Source of the DNA: Chloroflexota bacterium
GTDB taxonomy: Bacteria > Chloroflexota > Anaerolineae > Promineifilales > Promineifilaceae
Direction: 5' to 3'
NCBI GenBank assembly: GCA_008501785.1
Contig: QQUD01000609.1
Location: 1-17,379 of the forward strand
DNA: 17,379 nt
Shown here piece by piece: positions 1 through 7,134 of this stretch. A program made the position numbers and the translations under genes. The first letter of the stretch is position 1. Every line of letters starts with the position of its first letter. The notes under the pieces are model-generated. The model was given only the letters and a program-made list of their open reading frames with translations, made no database searches and had not been told where the DNA came from.

Positions 1-1053
1 CCTGACGGAGCCGGTCAGGTGTTTGGGTTGGCGCATGAACTGGGTATTAGGTTACCTGTACGACCGGAAGGGTCGTTGGCGTTGGGGTGGGGGATAACGG
101 CCGTTTTCGCCATCTTCCCCGCCGTGATTCGTGCCAAACTCATCTACCCAGGCACCACCATCCTGCTCACTGCTTTGCTGCCGATGGTCGTAGCTACTTG
201 GGTGACGATTTTTAATACAAAGGAACAAAGTAACGAAGAGACAGAAGAAGGAAGGAGAAAGGCGACTTTATCATCGCTGCCCTTCCTTTTGCTTCTCATT
301 GGGACTGGTGCGCTGCTCACGCTTGGTCCAGAGTTTGTCTATTTGAAAGACAATTTTGGCTTTCGGTTAAACACAATTTTTAAATTTTATTATCAGGCGT
401 GGGTGCTGTTTGGGATTGCAGCAATTGTGGGACTAGATTATTTGTGGCGTGAATTTGTGAATGCGGCACGAATTGCACCGGTTTTGGCAACGGTTGGATA
501 TAGTTTGACCTTTTTGTTAGCGCTGATGTTCCCGTACTATGCCGTGCAATCACGTGCAGTTGAATATCGAGGTCCGGCAGCTTCGGAAACACGTCTACCC
601 GCCACGCTCAATGGCTTAGCACAGTTGCAACATTTCAATCCAGACGAATACAACGCGATTATGTGGCTTAAAAACAATGCTGCGGGAAATCCAGTCGTGT
701 TAGAAGCAACCGGCGGCGCTTATTCCTCGTATGCGCGGGTGTCTGCCAATACCGGGTTGCCGACCCTGCTCGGTTGGGCCAATCACCAATTGCAATGGCG
801 CGGCAGCTCCACTCAAGAACCAGGCATGCGTGAACCGGTAATTAGCGATATTTACAGTCGGCCGTTTTGGGAAAATACCGGTGATTTACTGAACCAGTAC
901 AACGTTGAATACATCTACGTAGGTGGTCTGGAAAGAAGCACTTATGGCAGCGAAGGGTTACTCCCGAGCCAAGAGAAATTCGACGAACAGCTAGAGGTTG
1001 CGTACCAGAACAATTCGGTTACGATTTATCGTTGGCAGCCTGCTCCAAAATGA
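1..1053 (+). CDS. Chlor_Arch_YYY-type (DUF2298) polytopic membrane protein, 3' part only
   Basis: The frame is open from base 1, so the gene starts left of the window; about 350 C-terminal residues are visible. There are about five hydrophobic segments: near bases 70-140, 150-210, 270-330, 400-460 and 490-545. They are followed by a soluble C-terminal part. The stretch EFVYLKDNFGFRLNTIFKFY and the following YQAW resemble the conserved core of the Chlor_Arch_YYY/DUF2298 family, found mainly in Chloroflexi and Archaea and suspected to be GT-C-like membrane glycosyltransferases. The later WLKNN...VVLEATGGAYSSYARVSANTGLP region also fits the family C-terminus. The reaction and substrate are unknown. 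The last two codons and the stop lie inside the left arm of a long inverted repeat (1045-1274). One AACGGCCGTT palindrome occurs at 96-105, read Thr-Ala-Val. The family call comes from remembered motifs. Confidence 0.8.
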   Translation, partial: PDGAGQVFGLAHELGIRLPVRPEGSLALGWGITAVFAIFPAVIRAKLIYPGTTILLTALLPMVVATWVTIFNTKEQSNEETEEGRRKATLSSLPFLLLLIGTGALLTLGPEFVYLKDNFGFRLNTIFKFYYQAWVLFGIAAIVGLDYLWREFVNAARIAPVLATVGYSLTFLLALMFPYYAVQSRAVEYRGPAASETRLPATLNGLAQLQHFNPDEYNAIMWLKNNAAGNPVVLEATGGAYSSYARVSANTGLPTLLGWANHQLQWRGSSTQEPGMREPVISDIYSRPFWENTGDLLNQYNVEYIYVGGLERSTYGSEGLLPSQEKFDEQLEVAYQNNSVTIYRWQPAPK

Positions 1054-1274
1054 ATTTTGGAGCTAACAAAATCAAACATGTTTATGAAGGTTAAGAAAAT
1101 AAAACAGTAATAGAGAACTTGTCATTCCTGCGAAGGCAGGAATCCAAATTGAGTCGAGTAGATTCCTGCCTTCGCAGGAATGACAGGACAAAATTCGTGG
1201 TTTTTCTATTACCTGATTAATTATTTAACCTCCATAAACATGTTTGAATCAGGCAAACCCAAAATTCATTTTGG
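1045..1274. repeat. Nested long imperfect inverted repeat (about 230 bp)
   Basis: The outer arms are CCAAAATGAATTTTGG (1045-1060) and its reverse complement (1259-1274). Inside them a second pair matches, TCAAACATGTTTATG at 1072-1086 against CATAAACATGTTTGA at 1232-1246, followed by the copy-A element (1090-1229). Each outer arm is itself a small hairpin, CCAAAA-4nt-TTTTGG, as are the inner arms. The left outer arm contains the last two codons and the TGA stop of the upstream membrane-protein gene. The whole block could fold into one long imperfect cruciform. It may be one composite mobile palindrome or an element inserted into an older hairpin. Confidence 0.75.
1090..1229 (+). mobile_element. 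MITE-like palindromic repeat, copy A
   Basis: The element is about 140 bp with GTTAA/TTAAC ends. Its core holds two oppositely oriented units, TTGTCATTCCTGC-GAAG-GCAGGAATC on the left and the near reverse complement on the right, each able to form an 8-bp hairpin. A diverged copy in the opposite orientation lies at 17254-17379. The two match over the AATCAGGTAATAG flank, the hairpin arms and the central CTACTCGACT. No coding capacity is present, so any movement would need a transposase in trans. Boundaries come from where the two copies stop matching and could be off by a few bases. Confidence 0.75.
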
Positions 1275-1311
1275 GGAATCCGAAAATTCTGCAAATTCCT
1301 TAAAAAACAAC

Positions 1312-1317
1312 TATAAT
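1312..1317 (+). promoter_or_regulatory. Candidate -10 box for the beta-propeller gene
   Basis: There is a perfect TATAAT in an AT-rich stretch, 47 bp before the preferred ATG at 1364. The -35 region at the correct spacing (around 1289-1294, CTGCAA) is weak. If used, transcription would start near 1324, which places the ATG at 1319 at or before the transcript start and supports the later start. Confidence 0.4.
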
Positions 1318-1363
1318 CATGCCAAATTGTGACCAGTGCGAGAAACAGATATGGGGAAAGCCA

Positions 1364-2344
1364 ATGACAAACAAACTAGCAAATCATCTAAAAAAAATCA
1401 CCGCTATTTTAATCCTGATCTTATTTTTTGTTTCCATTAAAATTCTAATTCTCATGCGCCCTCCCAAAACAAGCCCCAGGCAGATTAAATCAATGGAATC
1501 ATTTGAAATAAATTGGGCACGATCCGTTGATTCTTCACCCCTAAAGATTGACAACTGGGAAATGAGAGATACTCAAATATTTATCCACATTCAAGATAAT
1601 CAAATCATTTTACCCATATTAATAAAAAATACCCCATTTTTACCCAAGGAAACTATCACCAGCTTTGATCTAAATACAGGTGAAATCGAATGGCAAACAG
1701 ATATGTCATTTTGGTATCCACCTACAATGATTGGGAATAATTCGGACACGATTGTTGTTATTGTGGAAGGCCTAGAAAAACCACAAGAGTCAGTAAATCT
1801 CTGTAAACCCAATTTAACCCGGTGTGAAAATATTAAAGTCACAGCTATTGATGCAAAAACAGGAAACATAACTTGGTCGCTCATTTATGCAAATATAATG
1901 TTTGTAGATCGCTTATATGTTGATGAAGAAATCATAAGTATAGATGGTCATGCATATCGAAGCTCCTACCATTCAGAATTGAAATTAGACGTGCAAAATG
2001 GGTGGCGCATACCAGAAGCACAATTTGGACCATCAACCATTATTAATGATAATCAATACAAGGCACTTAACTCCCATTTTGGATTTGAGAGAGGCGATAT
2101 TGTTAGCAACATTGCTGATAATGGTCGGTTCGTATTCTTTTTGACGAAAAAAGATAACACTTTGTTTGTCGTAGATAAAAACTCATTTATAAAAGTAGGG
2201 GAAATAAAATTTACAGGGGAGCCATTTTCCCAAATTTCTAACAATCGTTTACAGGGGTTTGGGGTGGCAACCAGTGGGGAGAATGTGATTGTTTACATGA
2301 GTGACAGCGATCAGCTTTTTTCATTCCGCTTTTCGCAAAATTGA
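1364..2344 (+). CDS. Membrane-anchored PQQ-like beta-propeller protein, function unknown
   Basis: The protein is 326 residues from the ATG at 1364. This start is preferred because GGGGAA lies about 7 nt before it. An in-frame ATG at 1319 has no ribosome site and directly follows a TATAAT. The N-terminus has a few polar residues, then one hydrophobic segment ([20 protein letters not shown]), so a single-pass anchor or uncleaved signal with the rest outside the membrane is likely. Two blocks, [11 protein letters not shown] and [11 protein letters not shown], are typical PQQ-like propeller blade motifs. Such domains usually serve as binding scaffolds; no catalytic residues are recognisable. The gene is clearly more AT-rich than smc next to it, has no ACGGCCGT site and sits beside the palindromic element. 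It may be an acquired or fast-evolving gene. No clear terminator follows. Confidence 0.75.
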   Translation: MTNKLANHLKKITAILILILFFVSIKILILMRPPKTSPRQIKSMESFEINWARSVDSSPLKIDNWEMRDTQIFIHIQDNQIILPILIKNTPFLPKETITSFDLNTGEIEWQTDMSFWYPPTMIGNNSDTIVVIVEGLEKPQESVNLCKPNLTRCENIKVTAIDAKTGNITWSLIYANIMFVDRLYVDEEIISIDGHAYRSSYHSELKLDVQNGWRIPEAQFGPSTIINDNQYKALNSHFGFERGDIVSNIADNGRFVFFLTKKDNTLFVVDKNSFIKVGEIKFTGEPFSQISNNRLQGFGVATSGENVIVYMSDSDQLFSFRFSQN

Positions 2345-2371
2345 TTTAACGTTAAAAATCCCAAAACCTAC

Positions 2372-2400
2372 TTGCATCTCCCTCAACTTCCTACTATACT
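2372..2400 (+). promoter_or_regulatory. Promoter of smc (TTGCAT - 17 bp - TATACT)
   Basis: The -35 TTGCAT is at 2372-2377 and the -10 TATACT at 2395-2400, with a spacer of exactly 17 bp. The predicted start is near 2407, giving a leader of about 32 nt before the smc ATG. It lies directly after the stop of the preceding gene. Confidence 0.65.
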
Positions 2401-2438
2401 GCCCCGCGCAAACTTCACATTCACAAACAAGACACACT

Positions 2439-5400
2439 ATGAAATTAAAGAAACTCGTATTGCAAGGGTACAAAACCTTTGCCAGCAAAACTGAATTTGT
2501 ATTTGACGGTGGCATCACAACAATTGTAGGGCCTAACGGCAGCGGCAAGAGCAATATTGCCGACGCGGTGCGCTGGGTGCTGGGGGAGCAGAGCTACAGC
2601 ACCTTACGCGGCAAACGCACGATTGACATGATTTTCGCAGGCAGCCAGAGCCGCCCGCGGGCAGGTATGGCGCAGGCGATTCTCACGCTGGACAACAGCG
2701 ATAGCTGGCTGCCCATTGATTACACCGAAGTTGAAATTGGTCGCCGCGCTTTCCGCTCGGGTGAAAATGAGTACATCCTCAACGGGCAAAAAGTGCGCTT
2801 GAAGGACATCACCGACCTGCTCGCCACCAGCGGTCTGGCACAGCGTACTTATACCATCATTGGGCAAGGCCTTGTGGATCAGGCGCTGTCACTGCGAGCG
2901 GAAGAACGACGAGCACTGTTTGAAGAAGCAGCAGGCATCAACCATTACAAATCGCGTCGTGCCGAAACATTGCGCCGTTTGCAGGAAACACAGCGCAATT
3001 TACAGCGGGTGCATGACATTTTAGCGGAAATTCGCCCACGCTTGACGTCTCTTAAACGTCAAGCAACCCGCGCCCAAAATTATGAACAGTTGCAGGCAGA
3101 TTTGAACAATTTGCTGCGGCTATGGTATGGCTTCAAGTGGGAGCAGGCGAAAGATACGCTGCGTGAGGCGAGAGAAACGGCCGTTTCCACCGAACAACTC
3201 TGGCAAAACAGCCGCAACATCCTACGCGTCAAACAAGACAACATCGACGACGTGCGCCGCCAACTCAATCGCCTGCAACAGCGCATCACCGATACCCAAG
3301 ACGAGCGCGACAACCTGCGCGACGAACTGGAAACTGCACGCCGCGAAGTCGCCATTTTGCAAGAGCGCAAACAGTCCATCGAACGGCAGCTTGAGGATGT
3401 AGCAGGCGACTTCCCGGCACTGGAGAAACAGCACAAACAAGCCGAATCGGACTTAAACGAAGCCGTCACTGAACTCACCACTGCCCAAACCAGCATGACC
3501 CAAAATCAGGCCGAATTGCGCCAGTTCAACACCGATTTCCAAACCAAGCAGGCCGAAATCAACCGCTGGCAAAAAACATTGCGCCATTCCACCCAACAGC
3601 GGCAAACCTCACAAACAAAATTAGCCCAGGCCGAAGGTCAACTGAGCCAACTGCAAGAACGCCTCAAAGAAGCAGAAGCCGAAAACAAAGAGGCCGATCA
3701 GGGTGAAAAGGTTCGCATTGAGGCTGAAATCGGCAAATTAACGGCCGTTCTCGAATCCGCCCAAAAAACAATCAAAACACACCGCGAAAAACGCATTGCT
3801 GCCCAAGACGAACGGCAATCACTTATTCGCCAGCTCAAACAGCTGCGCCGCGAACAGCGGGACGAAGAACGGACGCTCAACAAACAGCGCAACAACCTGG
3901 CCCGCATGGAAACCCGTGTCGAAATGCTGGGCCAAATGCGCCTCAAAGAAGCGCCGGTCAGTGAAGGCGAAGGCTTGCTGGGCAATCTCGCCGCATTCAT
4001 CACCATCCCGCCCGCACACCAAACCGCCATCGAAGCCGCTCTCAACAACCGGCTGTCCACGCTCATTTTTGAAAACGATGATGCATTATGGGATGTGCTG
4101 GTCAATTCAAATGGAAAGTCGGCACTAACGGCCGTTTCCCTCCCCAACCTCCAAGCACTAACAAACCAACAAACCAATAAACCAATAAACCAACCGCCAC
4201 AAGCCGATGGCGTGATTGATTGGGCTGCCAACGTCGTCACTTGCGACAAAAAGATGCAGCCATTGGTGCAGCTTTTGCTAGGCAGCACCCTGCTTGTACA
4301 AGATACAATGGCAGCGTATGAAATCATGCCTTCGCTGCCGATGGGCGGAACGGCCGTTTCCCCAGACGGCTTCATCGCCCACGCCAACGGACTTGTGGAA
4401 ACGAGCGACAGCAGCGGTGAAAACTCAGCGCTTGCTCGTGAAAAAGCATGGCGCGATGCGCAAACTGAGTTTGAAGCAGCAAAATCGAAACTGACAAAAG
4501 CCGAACGCACCGTCACTTTGCAGCAATCCCTTATTCAAGAAAAACAAGATGCGGTTGATGAACTGCAAATGGAAGAACGCCGACTAGGCAATTTGGAACA
4601 AGAAGCAAGTCAACGCGTCTCCCGCGCCCAGCGCAATAGTGACCGCCTCAACCAGCAGCAAGAGTTCATGGCACGTCAACAAGCTCAACAAGCACAAGCA
4701 GTTGCCCGAATTCATAGTCGGTTAACTGAAGTGGAAGCAGCGATTGGTCAGCAGCAAAAAATGGTAGCGGATGCAGAAACGGCCGTTTTCGAAGCTGAAT
4801 CCACGCTTGCCAAGCTCCCCGTCGCCGAAGCACAGCAGCAGCGCGAACGCTTGCAGCAAGCCATCCACGCGGCTCAAACCATCGTCGCTGGTCGGCAAGC
4901 CGTGGTAGACAGTCGCCGCGCCACGCTCAATCAAGTTGACCGTCAACTGAGCCGTTTGCAAACACGTCAAGCCTCGCTCAAACAGCAGCAAACCGAAATC
5001 GACCAATCTGACAAGGAAGACAAACGCATTCAGCTTAACGACAAGTTGAAACAATTGGATGCGAAACTGGGGCCGCAAAAAGAACGATTAACCGAACACC
5101 GCAAACAGATGCGCAAGTTGGAAGATGAAACGGCCGTTTTGCAAAAACACACGCACGACCAAGAAACCATCTACACCCAAACCAAAATCAAGTTCACCCA
5201 GGTGAAAAACGAAATCGAAGCGCTGCAAGAGCGCATAAAAACCGATTTAGGCATCGTCGTCCTCAGCTACGACGACGACCAAACGGGGCCAACCCCATTG
5301 CCCATCGGCGGCATTGAAGAGCTGCCCCAGGTCGATGAGCTGCCCGAAGACATCGAGAGCACCATTCAAACCTATCGCGCTCAAATGCTGCGCATGGGAG

Positions 5401-6014
5401 CCATAAACCCAGACGCCCCCGTCGAGTACCAGGAAACGCAAGAACGGTTCGACTTCATGAACCAACAAATCGAAGACCTGAATCTAACCGAAGCACAGCT
5501 GCGTGAAATCATTGCCGAACTGGATGATTTGACCTCAAAAGCGTTTGCCGAAACAGTAGACAAAGTAAACAGCGTCTTTGGCGACACCTTCACCCAGCTT
5601 TTTGGCGGCGGTGCAGGTCGCCTCGTGCTCACCGACCCAGATGACTTGACGGTGAGTGGTGTGGACATCATCGCCCGCCTACCCAATCGCCGCGAACAAG
5701 GGCTGGGCTTGCTGTCTGGTGGCGAACGGTCACTAACAGCGGCAGCACTCATTTTCTCGCTGCTGCGCGTCTCACCCACTCCCTTCTGTGTCATGGATGA
5801 AGTCGATGCTGCACTCGATGAAGCCAATGTCAACCGGTTTCGTGACCTACTGCGCGATCTGAGCCTAAACACACAGTTCATCGTTATCACCCACAATCGC
5901 GGCACAGTGCAGGTTGCCCAAACCATCTACGGCATCAGCATGGGTACCGACAGCGCCAGCCAGGCGATTTCCATCAAACCAGAAGATTACGTAAAACAGC
6001 CGGAGTTAGTATAA
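2439..6014 (+). CDS. smc: Chromosome segregation ATPase SMC
   Basis: The protein is 1191 residues from the ATG at 2439, the usual length for bacterial SMC. The start is chosen because [15 protein letters not shown] is the classic SMC N-terminus; in-frame sequence upstream (from 2301) overlaps the previous gene and the promoter. Walker A GPNGSGKS is at residues 31-38. Long coiled coils flank a hinge at about 510-655, and the ABC signature LSGGERS is at 1092-1098. Walker B is [13 protein letters not shown], with Asp1120 and Glu1121. SMC is the core ATPase of the SMC-ScpAB condensin that organises and segregates the nucleoid. scpA and scpB are not in the window. No clear Shine-Dalgarno is seen. 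Two oddities: six AACGGCCGTT palindromes, all read as Thr-Ala-Val and mostly in coiled-coil or hinge loops, and an 8-bp tandem repeat in the hinge. Confidence 0.97.
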   Translation: MKLKKLVLQGYKTFASKTEFVFDGGITTIVGPNGSGKSNIADAVRWVLGEQSYSTLRGKRTIDMIFAGSQSRPRAGMAQAILTLDNSDSWLPIDYTEVEIGRRAFRSGENEYILNGQKVRLKDITDLLATSGLAQRTYTIIGQGLVDQALSLRAEERRALFEEAAGINHYKSRRAETLRRLQETQRNLQRVHDILAEIRPRLTSLKRQATRAQNYEQLQADLNNLLRLWYGFKWEQAKDTLREARETAVSTEQLWQNSRNILRVKQDNIDDVRRQLNRLQQRITDTQDERDNLRDELETARREVAILQERKQSIERQLEDVAGDFPALEKQHKQAESDLNEAVTELTTAQTSMTQNQAELRQFNTDFQTKQAEINRWQKTLRHSTQQRQTSQTKLAQAEGQLSQLQERLKEAEAENKEADQGEKVRIEAEIGKLTAVLESAQKTIKTHREKRIAAQDERQSLIRQLKQLRREQRDEERTLNKQRNNLARMETRVEMLGQMRLKEAPVSEGEGLLGNLAAFITIPPAHQTAIEAALNNRLSTLIFENDDALWDVLVNSNGKSALTAVSLPNLQALTNQQTNKPINQPPQADGVIDWAANVVTCDKKMQPLVQLLLGSTLLVQDTMAAYEIMPSLPMGGTAVSPDGFIAHANGLVETSDSSGENSALAREKAWRDAQTEFEAAKSKLTKAERTVTLQQSLIQEKQDAVDELQMEERRLGNLEQEASQRVSRAQRNSDRLNQQQEFMARQQAQQAQAVARIHSRLTEVEAAIGQQQKMVADAETAVFEAESTLAKLPVAEAQQQRERLQQAIHAAQTIVAGRQAVVDSRRATLNQVDRQLSRLQTRQASLKQQQTEIDQSDKEDKRIQLNDKLKQLDAKLGPQKERLTEHRKQMRKLEDETAVLQKHTHDQETIYTQTKIKFTQVKNEIEALQERIKTDLGIVVLSYDDDQTGPTPLPIGGIEELPQVDELPEDIESTIQTYRAQMLRMGAINPDAPVEYQETQERFDFMNQQIEDLNLTEAQLREIIAELDDLTSKAFAETVDKVNSVFGDTFTQLFGGGAGRLVLTDPDDLTVSGVDIIARLPNRREQGLGLLSGGERSLTAAALIFSLLRVSPTPFCVMDEVDAALDEANVNRFRDLLRDLSLNTQFIVITHNRGTVQVAQTIYGISMGTDSASQAISIKPEDYVKQPELV
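4163..4194 (+). repeat. 8-bp tandem repeat, 4 units, inside the smc hinge
   Basis: There are four adjacent units AAACCAAC, AAACCAAT, AAACCAAT and AAACCAAC. They encode a polar Asn/Gln/Thr/Pro-rich loop ([15 protein letters not shown]) within the hinge, around residues 573-590. The unit length is not a multiple of three, so loss or gain of one or two units would shift the frame; three units keep it. Confidence 0.85.
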
Positions 6015-6022
6015 GACCCGTA

Positions 6023-6073
6023 GGTCAAGATGCTGTTTTGACCATCTGACGCGGACAAAACGCTGTTTTGTCC
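6023..6073. repeat. Two related 21-nt hairpins between convergent smc and glpX-like genes
   Basis: The first (6023-6043) pairs GGTCAA with TTGACC around a loop. The second (6053-6073) is perfect, GGACAAAAC - GCT - GTTTTGTCC. The two 21-mers agree at 17 of 21 positions and show a compensatory T-A to A-T swap at the third base pair. A third copy is at 7107-7127. They lie between two convergent gene ends, so a role in bidirectional termination is possible, but no T-run follows. The remaining bases up to 6115 show nothing else. Confidence 0.7.
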
Positions 6074-6115
6074 TTCGATTCACACAGAAGTCCGAAAGGA
6101 CATGTATCAAGCATT

Positions 6116-7087
6116 TTATATGCGTGCTGAGTGATCTGCTTGAATATAACGGCGTGTACCGGTTTCTGAACGAATGAGTAGTGAATGCGTCCGCGCAAAG
6201 TCAGAATAATAGCGCATTTCTGGCAGCAATGTCGTCACTGTCACACCCGTGACAGCAATAAAAAGTTGCTCTGTTTTCACAAGATCATCAACAGTTCTGA
6301 TTTTAGCTACATCCAAACCAGCTTGTTGCAATAACGCGCGCTCCCCGTTGCTTTGAGGTGCCAATCGAGTGAGCATCTGTCCACCTTGCGCCTTGACGGC
6401 ACATGCAGCAATCATCCCCTGTGCTGAACCACCGATGCCCATTAACAAATCAACGCCTGTATGAGGCGTCACCGCCAAAAAAGCACCCTCAGCATCCGCT
6501 TCATCTCGCAATAAAACGCGCGCACCGGTGGCGCGAATTTCGGCTATCAAATCTTCATGCCGCGTGCGATTCAATACGACAACTGATAAATCACGAACCG
6601 CTTTGTTTTTAGCTCTGGCAATAAGTGCCAATGTCCAGGCAGCAGGCGCATCCATGCATTCAGGAACCAACACATCAGCAGCTTCCTCGTCCACAATGAT
6701 CTTTTCCATATACTTTGCTGGGAAGGGTGACTCAATGGTATCTTTTGGCGCAACACAAACAACCGAGACTGCACCAGGCAGCCCCTTGATAAGCAAGTTG
6801 GTGCCATCAATGGGGTCAACCAGCACGTCAACATCTGGGCCATCTCCAGTGCCAACCAATTGATGACTACACAGAGGTGCATTTTTACCCAAACGGCGTT
6901 CTTCACCAAAAATAACACGGCCGTTCATATCCAATGTATTTAATGCATCTGCCATCGCCCGACAAGCAGTCAAATGCGCCATGTCATAATTTCCCGAACC
7001 GACCCAACGTCCAGTTGCCAATGCAACTGTTTCTGTAACACGGACCAAATCAAGACCAATATTTCGTGACGGCCGTTCTCTCATCAT
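6116..7087 (-). CDS. glpX: GlpX-like (class II fructose-1,6-bisphosphatase family) protein with altered active site
   Basis: The protein is 323 residues, close to the family length (about 320-335). The start ATG at 7087 follows AGGAG by 4 nt; the next codon is also ATG and may be used. Family landmarks are present: VRVTETVAL near the N-terminus, DPIDGT (Asp91), YMEKIIV (126-132), TRHEDLI and the GIGG loop (217-220). Several catalytic positions known from E. coli GlpX are changed. The GRGDK motif reads GSGNY, so Lys29 becomes Tyr34. Metal ligand Asp33 becomes His38. The GEGEIDEAP loop becomes GEERRLGKNAP without the Asp61 equivalent. Glu213 in GAPEG becomes Gln223 in GSAQG. Glu57 (Glu62) and Asp85 (Asp91) are kept. 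Canonical bisphosphatase activity is therefore doubtful; a divergent paralogue with another substrate or a regulatory role is possible. It lies 47 bp downstream of the sulP gene and may be co-transcribed with it. The E. coli residues are quoted from memory. Confidence 0.8.
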   Translation of the reverse strand: MMRERPSRNIGLDLVRVTETVALATGRWVGSGNYDMAHLTACRAMADALNTLDMNGRVIFGEERRLGKNAPLCSHQLVGTGDGPDVDVLVDPIDGTNLLIKGLPGAVSVVCVAPKDTIESPFPAKYMEKIIVDEEAADVLVPECMDAPAAWTLALIARAKNKAVRDLSVVVLNRTRHEDLIAEIRATGARVLLRDEADAEGAFLAVTPHTGVDLLMGIGGSAQGMIAACAVKAQGGQMLTRLAPQSNGERALLQQAGLDVAKIRTVDDLVKTEQLFIAVTGVTVTTLLPEMRYYSDFARTHSLLIRSETGTRRYIQADHSARI

Positions 7088-7106
7088 TCAACTCCTGAAA
7101 ATCGTA

Positions 7107-7134
7107 GGACAAAACAGCGTTTTGTCCAAAACGC
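7107..7134 (-). repeat. Hairpin copy 3 with an alternative fold, between sulP and glpX-like genes
   Basis: GGACAAAAC - AGC - GTTTTGTCC occupies 7107-7127 and is the third member of the 21-nt hairpin family. An overlapping alternative, GCGTTTTG - TC - CAAAACGC at 7117-7134, uses part of the same bases, so the two folds exclude each other. The pair fills most of the 47-bp gap and ends directly before the ribosome site of the glpX-like gene. It could affect processing or translation of the downstream gene; this is speculative. Confidence 0.65.

Noticed and set aside
1090..1229. CRISPR or tRNA-like structure from the repeated hairpins
   Set aside because: No regularly spaced direct repeats with spacers, no tRNA cloverleaf elements; the block is an inverted-repeat element with a second copy at the far end.
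2301..2438. N-terminal extension of the smc frame
   Set aside because: It overlaps the previous gene and the smc promoter, and the conserved SMC N-terminus begins at the ATG at 2439.
3698..4516. Long antisense open frame (272 codons) within smc
   Set aside because: It is opposite a well-conserved smc frame, is Ser/Arg/Cys-rich as expected from the mirrored codons, and has no domain or ribosome site.
5381..5926. Antisense open frame (181 codons) over the smc C-terminal ATPase domain
   Set aside because: Shadow of the conserved Walker B and signature region; Ser-rich low-information protein.
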